NCBI GenBank assembly: GCA_034508935.3
Contig: CM067443.1
Span: 94,877,717 to 94,941,716, forward strand
DNA: 64,000 nt
Direction of reading: 5' to 3'
From: Berghia stephanieae
Lineage: Eukaryota; Mollusca; Gastropoda; Nudibranchia; Aeolidiidae
The translations under genes and the position numbers were made by a program. The notes under the pieces were generated by a model that had not been told where the DNA came from, made no database searches, and worked only from the letters and a program-made list of their open reading frames with translations. Of the stretch, positions 59,394 to 64,000 are shown one piece after another (the stretch's first letter is position 1; each line of letters begins with the position of its first letter).

Positions 59394-59698
59394 GTGCGAG
59401 TATGTGGTCTTGTGGTATGAAACGCCTTCGGACATGAAGGTTATGGGTTCGAGTCTCGCTCGGCGCATAGTTGAGTCATTGGAAAAGACTCTTTACTCAT
59501 ATTCTCTCACCATACTCGGGTGTAAAATGAGTACCTGGCCGTCAACAATGTTTTCTCTGTCAGAAAAATTGTAATATCGACTAACAGGCGTCATGTCCCG
59601 TTCTACATGTTACGTGTTGCTGTTGGTCAGGGACCGTTTGTAAAGCGCTTTGAGCACATTTAGTGGATACTGCGCTATATAATAGCTCATTTAAAAAA
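59394..59698 (+). mobile_element. SINE family 2, full copy inside the Harbinger element
   Basis: TGTGGTCTTGTGGTATGAAA, B box GGGTTCGAGTCTC, body GTACCTGGCCGTCAACAATG, tail AAAGCGCTTTGAGCACATTT + GCTATATAATAGC. Confidence 0.9.
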
Positions 59699-60369
59699 TA
59701 ACACTCTGAATATCTATCATGTTTTATCATACAAACTTTGGCATTTTCTAACAGTCTCTATCAAAGCTTCGACTTCCTTGATTTATCAAGAGAGAGAATG
59801 AGAAGGAAAAAAAACCGGTTCCGTGCTGGCCAAATTTTAGTGCAACAGTAAAATGAAAACTCCAGCAAAACGACGGAGTACCACGGAAACACCACGGGTG
59901 AGTCACTGACAAGACACCTGTGTGCCACGAATGTGCCCCGGACATGCTACGGTTTCATCACTGGTAGGCGCTGGGTGAAAAAGGCGCCACTCCAACAAGT
60001 GTATGGGAAAGCATAGTACTTTATGTCAGACCCGTGAAAAAACAACGAACACGGACCGGCGACGTGCTGACAACAGGCGAACTCTTTTTGGACCCTAAGA
60101 GAAACACACACATGTTTACAAATCATATATAAAATGTAAACAAAACAATACAGTGCATAACAGAATTTACAAGACACGATATATCATCTCCCAAAACTAA
60201 CTATACATTTGACTGTTTCCCTCCCAGCTAGGATATCCGGCCAGGGCCAGGACAAAACCAAGTAATCTCATTCCAAGACAAAGACAGAAAGCGAGTTGGA
60301 AAACAAATAAAGGGAAATAAAAGACACAGCAACTACCTCCCTGCCCACTATGGGAGGTTAGGAAACTCA

Positions 60370-60596
60370 TAAGCGGCGCATGGTTGAGTCCTTAGGAAGG
60401 AATTTCATTCACCGTTCTCGACAACTAATACCTAGCCGTTCACAGCGTTATCTCTGTCGGGGAAAAATGTTCTATCCACAAACAGGTGTCCTGTTTCGTC
60501 CTACGTGTTAAGTTTTGCTGTTGGCTAAGAACTCATTGTAAAGCGCTTTGAGTACATTTATTAGTGGATATTGCGAAACAGAAGCTCAAGATTTTT
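60370..60596 (+). mobile_element. SINE family 2 copy, headless
   Basis: GGCGCATGGTTGAGTCCTTA, CACAGCGTTATCTCTGTCGG, GTAAAGCGCTTTGAGTACAT. Confidence 0.8.
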
Positions 60597-60653
60597 TTAA
60601 ACTAAAAAAAATAGTTATATATTATTTATCTATTTCATGTTTGACATTTATGT

Positions 60654-61146
60654 TATATCAGCGCCAGTAAAAAGGAAGAAAATGGGATAGTTAAAAGTTC
60701 TAGAATTACAATTAAAGCACCCAAGAAAAAGTAAGTCATAGGGGAAATGGGAACAAATAGAGATCAGGTGTAGATTCCAAGAGCATACCACCAATGTACT
60801 TAGTTTGAGATCACCTATAAGTCTCATCCAGACACAAACACAAAATCCAACAAAGAGGAATACACTCAAATGCTTACATCATACATTCAAAATAACAAAT
60901 ATAATAATACATACCAGAGAGATGATTTACTAGGAAAAAAAATATCATCTCACAAAACAACTATGCATTTGACTGTTTTCCTCCCAGCTAGGATTCCGGC
61001 CAGGCCAGGACAAAACCAAGTAATCGCATTCCAAGACAAAGACAGAAAGCATGTTGGAAAATAGATATAAGGGGATAGAAGACACAGTATGTACCCCCCC
61101 CCCCCTTCCCCCTGCCCACTATGGGAAGTCAGGAACCCCACCCAGC
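60654..61146 (-). mobile_element. R5 retroposon copy
   Basis: Complete order of R5 markers in reverse, ending GTCAGGAACCCCACCCAGCA. C run at 61095-61107. Confidence 0.9.
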
Positions 61147-61295
61147 ACCCAAGAAATTATAAGACGAAGGGGAATTCGTTCAAATAGGAAACAGATGTAC
61201 GAGTAGATTCCAAGAGCACACTGTCCGCGTACTTAGAGATCACCCAAGAGTCTCATCCTGACACAAGCACATGTCCCCACAAAGAGGATTATTTG
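61147..61295 (-). mobile_element. R5 fragment
   Basis: CACCCAAGAAATTATAAGAC to GTCCCCACAAAGAGGATT, abutting the previous copy. Confidence 0.75.
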
Positions 61296-61327
61296 TTTGT
61301 CTTTTTTTTTTTTTTTTTTTTTTTGGT

Positions 61328-61880
61328 ATGTTTTGAAGTGTTTTACGGCACTTGCAACACGTTAAGGTCATATCAGCGCCAGTAAAAAGGAAGAAATGGG
61401 ATAGTAAAAAGTTCTAGAATTACAATTGAAGCACCCAAGAAAAGATAAGACAAAGGGGAATTGGCTCAAATAGGAAAACAGATGTAGATTAGCACACTAT
61501 CAGTGTACTTAGTTTGAGATCACCTGAAAGTCTCATTCAGACACACGCACAGGTCCCCACTAAGAGGAACACACTCAAATGTTTACAAATATTATATAAC
61601 ATGTAAACAAATAACAGAGAGACGATTTACAAGGGAAAAAATAAGAAATAACAGGGCCTGGACAAGACCAAATCATATCATATCATCTCCAAAACTAACT
61701 ATACATTTGACTGTTTCCCCTCCAGCCAGGGTATCCGGCCAGGGCCAGGACAAAACCAAGTAATCTCATTCCAAGACAAAGACAGAAAGCATGTTCTAAA
61801 ACAGACATAAGGGGATAGAAGACAATATATACCTCCCTGCCCACTATGGGAGGTCAGGAACCGCACCCAGCACGAGCCGG
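61328..61880 (-). mobile_element. R5 retroposon, full copy
   Basis: Begins with the inverse tail (TTTACGGCACTTGCAACACG) and ends GGTCAGGAACCGCACCCAGC, with all internal markers. Confidence 0.92.
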
Positions 61881-62034
61881 TTGACAAGCGAAGAAGAGTA
61901 AGCAAGACTTGATCTCAAAGGATCACAATGGAAGTCGCTATTTGAGTGGATCCCATTAGGAAAATAAAATTAACCTGAATAATTAAAAAAAAAAACAATG
62001 TTTTGTTCAATATATTTATTTACTGATCCTATAC

Positions 62035-62490
62035 CATCATCACATTATCAATATCATCATAACATTGCAATATCATCATCACAGTACGATATTATCATAA
62101 TCACAGTACTATATCATAATCACAATACTATATCATCATCACAGTACTATATCATCATCACAGTACTATATCATCATCACATTATTTCATGTTCCAGTAT
62201 CATCAGATTATCCCATCATCCCATAATTTCTATATTACCACATTATCTTTATACCATTATCACAGTATCCCTATGTCATCATATTGTCCTACCATCATCA
62301 CATTGCCCTACCATTATCACATTGTCATACCATCATCAAATTATCTCTATACCATCATATTATCATATCAGCACATTGCCATACGATCATCACGTTGTCC
62401 TACCATTATCACATTGTCATTCAATCATCATATTATCCATATGCCATCACATATTATATCATCACATTGCCATACCATCATCACAATATT
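62035..62490. repeat. Degenerate CATCATCACA minisatellite
   Basis: Irregular array of TATCATCATCACAGTAC-type units. The three overlapping His/Ile/Ser/Tyr-rich frames are artefacts. Confidence 0.9.
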
Positions 62491-62559
62491 CCTAAGTTCT
62501 CTATGCTTTTTACAAATAATATACATTGGCAAAATTGTTATTTTTGTAAATGTGTCTCA

Positions 62560-62665
62560 GTAAAAGGCTGAGATAGTAAAATAAAATTCTAGATTTATAT
62601 TTGAAAGCACCCGAGAAAAATAAAGTCAAAGAGTATAAGTCGTATACAGACACAAGCACAGGATT
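62560..62665 (-). mobile_element. R5 fragment, diverged
   Basis: GTAAAAGGCTGAGATAGTAA, GAAAGCACCCGAGAAAAATA and CAGACACAAGCACAGGATTC. Confidence 0.6.
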
Positions 62666-62995
62666 CACTTTAGAGAAATTGCACGGATTTAAGTGGAGGA
62701 CGTGAAATCATATCAATCGAGCTAAAGGTACTTTCTACAAAGAACGTTACCCTGCATTTTAAAGAGACTATACGTCCCTCCCTATCACACATCCCCCCCT
62801 TTCCCCTAAACCCCCGTCACCCCCTACCTCCTTCCCTCCCTCCTATATTTGTTATCACTATCCATCTATATATCTATCTCCCTTTACCACTTTCTATATC
62901 TATTTTTCTCGGCCATCCTTGCATGCAGGCGCGCCCGCGCAGACACACAAATCTATACACAAAAACTGCAGAGTAACAAAAGAACTTAAAATTAA
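62666..62995. other. Intergenic, C/T-rich low complexity
   Basis: CCCCTA/CTCCC runs (62760-62845) and TATCTA repeats (62860-62900). No gene. Confidence 0.55.
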
Positions 62996-62999
62996 CATC

Positions 63000-63122
63000 G
63001 ATTGGTAAATTGGCAGAACACTTTACCTCAAGCAAAAGGACTGATTTTAAGTCAGGAGTTTTGGGTAGCTATTCTGATGAATCTGGTGGAAAATATTTTG
63101 GGGAGACCAACGGCCTATCTAA
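63000..63122 (+). mobile_element. SINE family 1 copy, decayed
   Basis: GATTGGTAAATTGGCAGAAC head-like, GAATCTGGTGGAAAATATTT body. Confidence 0.5.
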
Positions 63123-63127
63123 AAGTT

Positions 63128-63320
63128 AGAAGGAAGGAGATGGAATAGTAAAAATATTACAGAGATACAAGTAAATGTACCCAAAAACAGTAAGACTAGG
63201 GGGATTGGTTCAAATAGGGAAATAGTCTAGATTCCAAGAGCACACTATCAGAGCACTTAGTTTGGGTTCACCTAAACGTCTCATCGAGACACAAGCAACA
63301 GAATCAGACTAAAAGGAATA
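63128..63320 (-). mobile_element. R5 fragment
   Basis: AGAAGGAAGGAGATGGAATA, TTCCAAGAGCACACTATCAG and GTCTCATCGAGACACAAGC. Confidence 0.75.
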
Positions 63321-63825
63321 CTCAAATTTTAGCGTGATTTCATGACTGATGTTATTAGCTATTGGAAATTAGTATATGAATGCACGAAAGACCAGATAAT
63401 ATCTATACATAAACTTGTACCCTAATAATTTTACGTAGTTTTGTTTAAATTTGTAGCATTGGGATTTTCATGGTTTAGATTCAAAAAGCTATCAGCAAAA
63501 GCTCAGTAATTAATTGATAGGGGCATCATAACATAAGGTTCTGAAGTTCTTCGATTGGGGTGAGGGAGTATAAGGTATAAAAATTGACAAAATTGCTGAT
63601 TTTCGCGACATTTCTGCAACAACAGTTTTAGGATTTGGAGCTCTAGACACTTTATTGCTAATTTTAAATTACAATCTGAACTCATCTTCCAAGGTTCCTG
63701 CGTAAAATTTATTGTACAATGATGTAATCTCATATTCTGGTTTTCCTGAAATTGGTGTTGAAATGCTGGGTGACACTATACAATTTTAGTTATTGCGAGA
63801 CTACTTGTTAGATAAAGCAGAAAAA
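63321..63825. other. Intergenic, nothing recognised
   Basis: A reverse 76-codon frame at 63503-63733 has no recognisable domain. Confidence 0.5.
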
Positions 63826-63829
63826 AGGG

Positions 63830-63935
63830 GGGAAAAGATCATCTCAAAAATCAGCTTTGCTCAACTGGGGATCGAACCTCAGATCTCCTGATTAGTCGGT
63901 CAGTCGTGTTACCATTACACCACAGAGATAATCCA
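63830..63935 (-). mobile_element. SINE family 4 copy
   Basis: B-box complement GGGGATCGAACCTCAGATCT and head complement GTGTTACCATTACACCACAG. The tRNA-like part is well kept, but the SINE 4 body follows it. Confidence 0.75.
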
Positions 63936-64000
63936 ATAATTGAAATGATTTTTCACAAAGATTAAGTAACGAGATTAAAGGGCGAAACAATGGGAAACTC

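Larger units (their letters stand above)
58674..60095. mobile_element. PIF/Harbinger element with transposase remnant
   Basis: Long TIRs: left GGGTCCAAACTGAGTTAGCC, right the inverse of GGGTCCAAAAAGAGTTCGCC; similarity continues about 50 bp (TTGTCAGCACGTCGCC in both). Flanked by TTA and TAA, fitting the TWA target of this superfamily. Internal sequence encodes a HARBI1-type N-terminal piece. 1422 bp including a SINE. Confidence 0.88.
58417..60362 (-). mobile_element. R5 retroposon split by a Harbinger element
   Basis: Parts 58417-58670 and 60099-60362 are contiguous in the R5 consensus (CAGGTCCCCAC then AGAGAAACACAC, compare CCCCACTAAGAGGAACACAC in the 61328 copy). Confidence 0.85.

Noticed and set aside
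61998-62571. Three long overlapping His/Ser/Ile/Tyr-rich frames
   Set aside because: All three frames of a degenerate CATCATCACA array stay open for compositional reasons.

Overview
This is AT-rich nuclear DNA from an animal, most likely a marine invertebrate. Genes carry GT-AG introns, the DNA is full of tRNA-headed SINEs, CR1-like LINE fragments, MITEs and long microsatellites, and no operons or bacterial signals are present. The GPCR type and repeat load fit a lophotrochozoan or similar invertebrate, but the sequence alone does not fix the phylum. Family assignments are from memory of protein families; no search was run.

Host genes. (1) 4303-5451 (+): an intact seven-helix rhodopsin-class GPCR of 382 aa in one coding exon, with a likely 5' UTR intron and a TATA box near 3620. 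(2) 41119-26490 (-): a CCDC177 homologue. I could join 17 coding exons with consistent phases into a 603-codon reading frame. It has the N-terminal [12 protein letters not shown] block, a long charged coiled coil and the C-terminal FDxxVxEAQL block. (3) 41551-41730 (+): a 59-aa single-pass microprotein closely resembling vertebrate PIGBOS1, head to head with CCDC177. (4) 44249-44446 (+): a second single-pass microprotein that I do not recognise, with a possible upstream coding exon at 43116-43199. (5) 54372-52619 (-): UQCR11 (complex III small subunit), 62 aa in two exons.

Mobile DNA. 1-2.3 kb: SINE, then a CR1/Rex-like LINE 3' part whose 3' UTR is swollen with microsatellites. 6.3-26 kb: almost gene-free; fold-back MITEs, a hAT-type MITE family, four SINE families, minisatellites, and compound (TA)n/(GA)n tracts. 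26.5-41 kb: CCDC177, with SINEs in its introns. 43.4-44.06 kb: a reverse-strand CR1-like LINE remnant. 45-49.5 kb and 58-63.3 kb: clusters of a non-coding retroposon (here R5) invaded by DNA transposons: a pogo-like element that itself carries a hAT element, a second TIR element with a 6-bp target duplication, and a PIF/Harbinger element that carries a transposase remnant and a SINE. These make clean stratigraphic nests with target-site duplications.

Three of the five host genes encode proteins of 59-65 aa. Two of them (PIGBOS1-like, UQCR11) belong to mitochondrial membrane families, and the third has the same topology. They are easily missed by ORF-length cut-offs. I saw no LTR element, retrovirus, Polinton, CRISPR array, rRNA or genuine tRNA gene.
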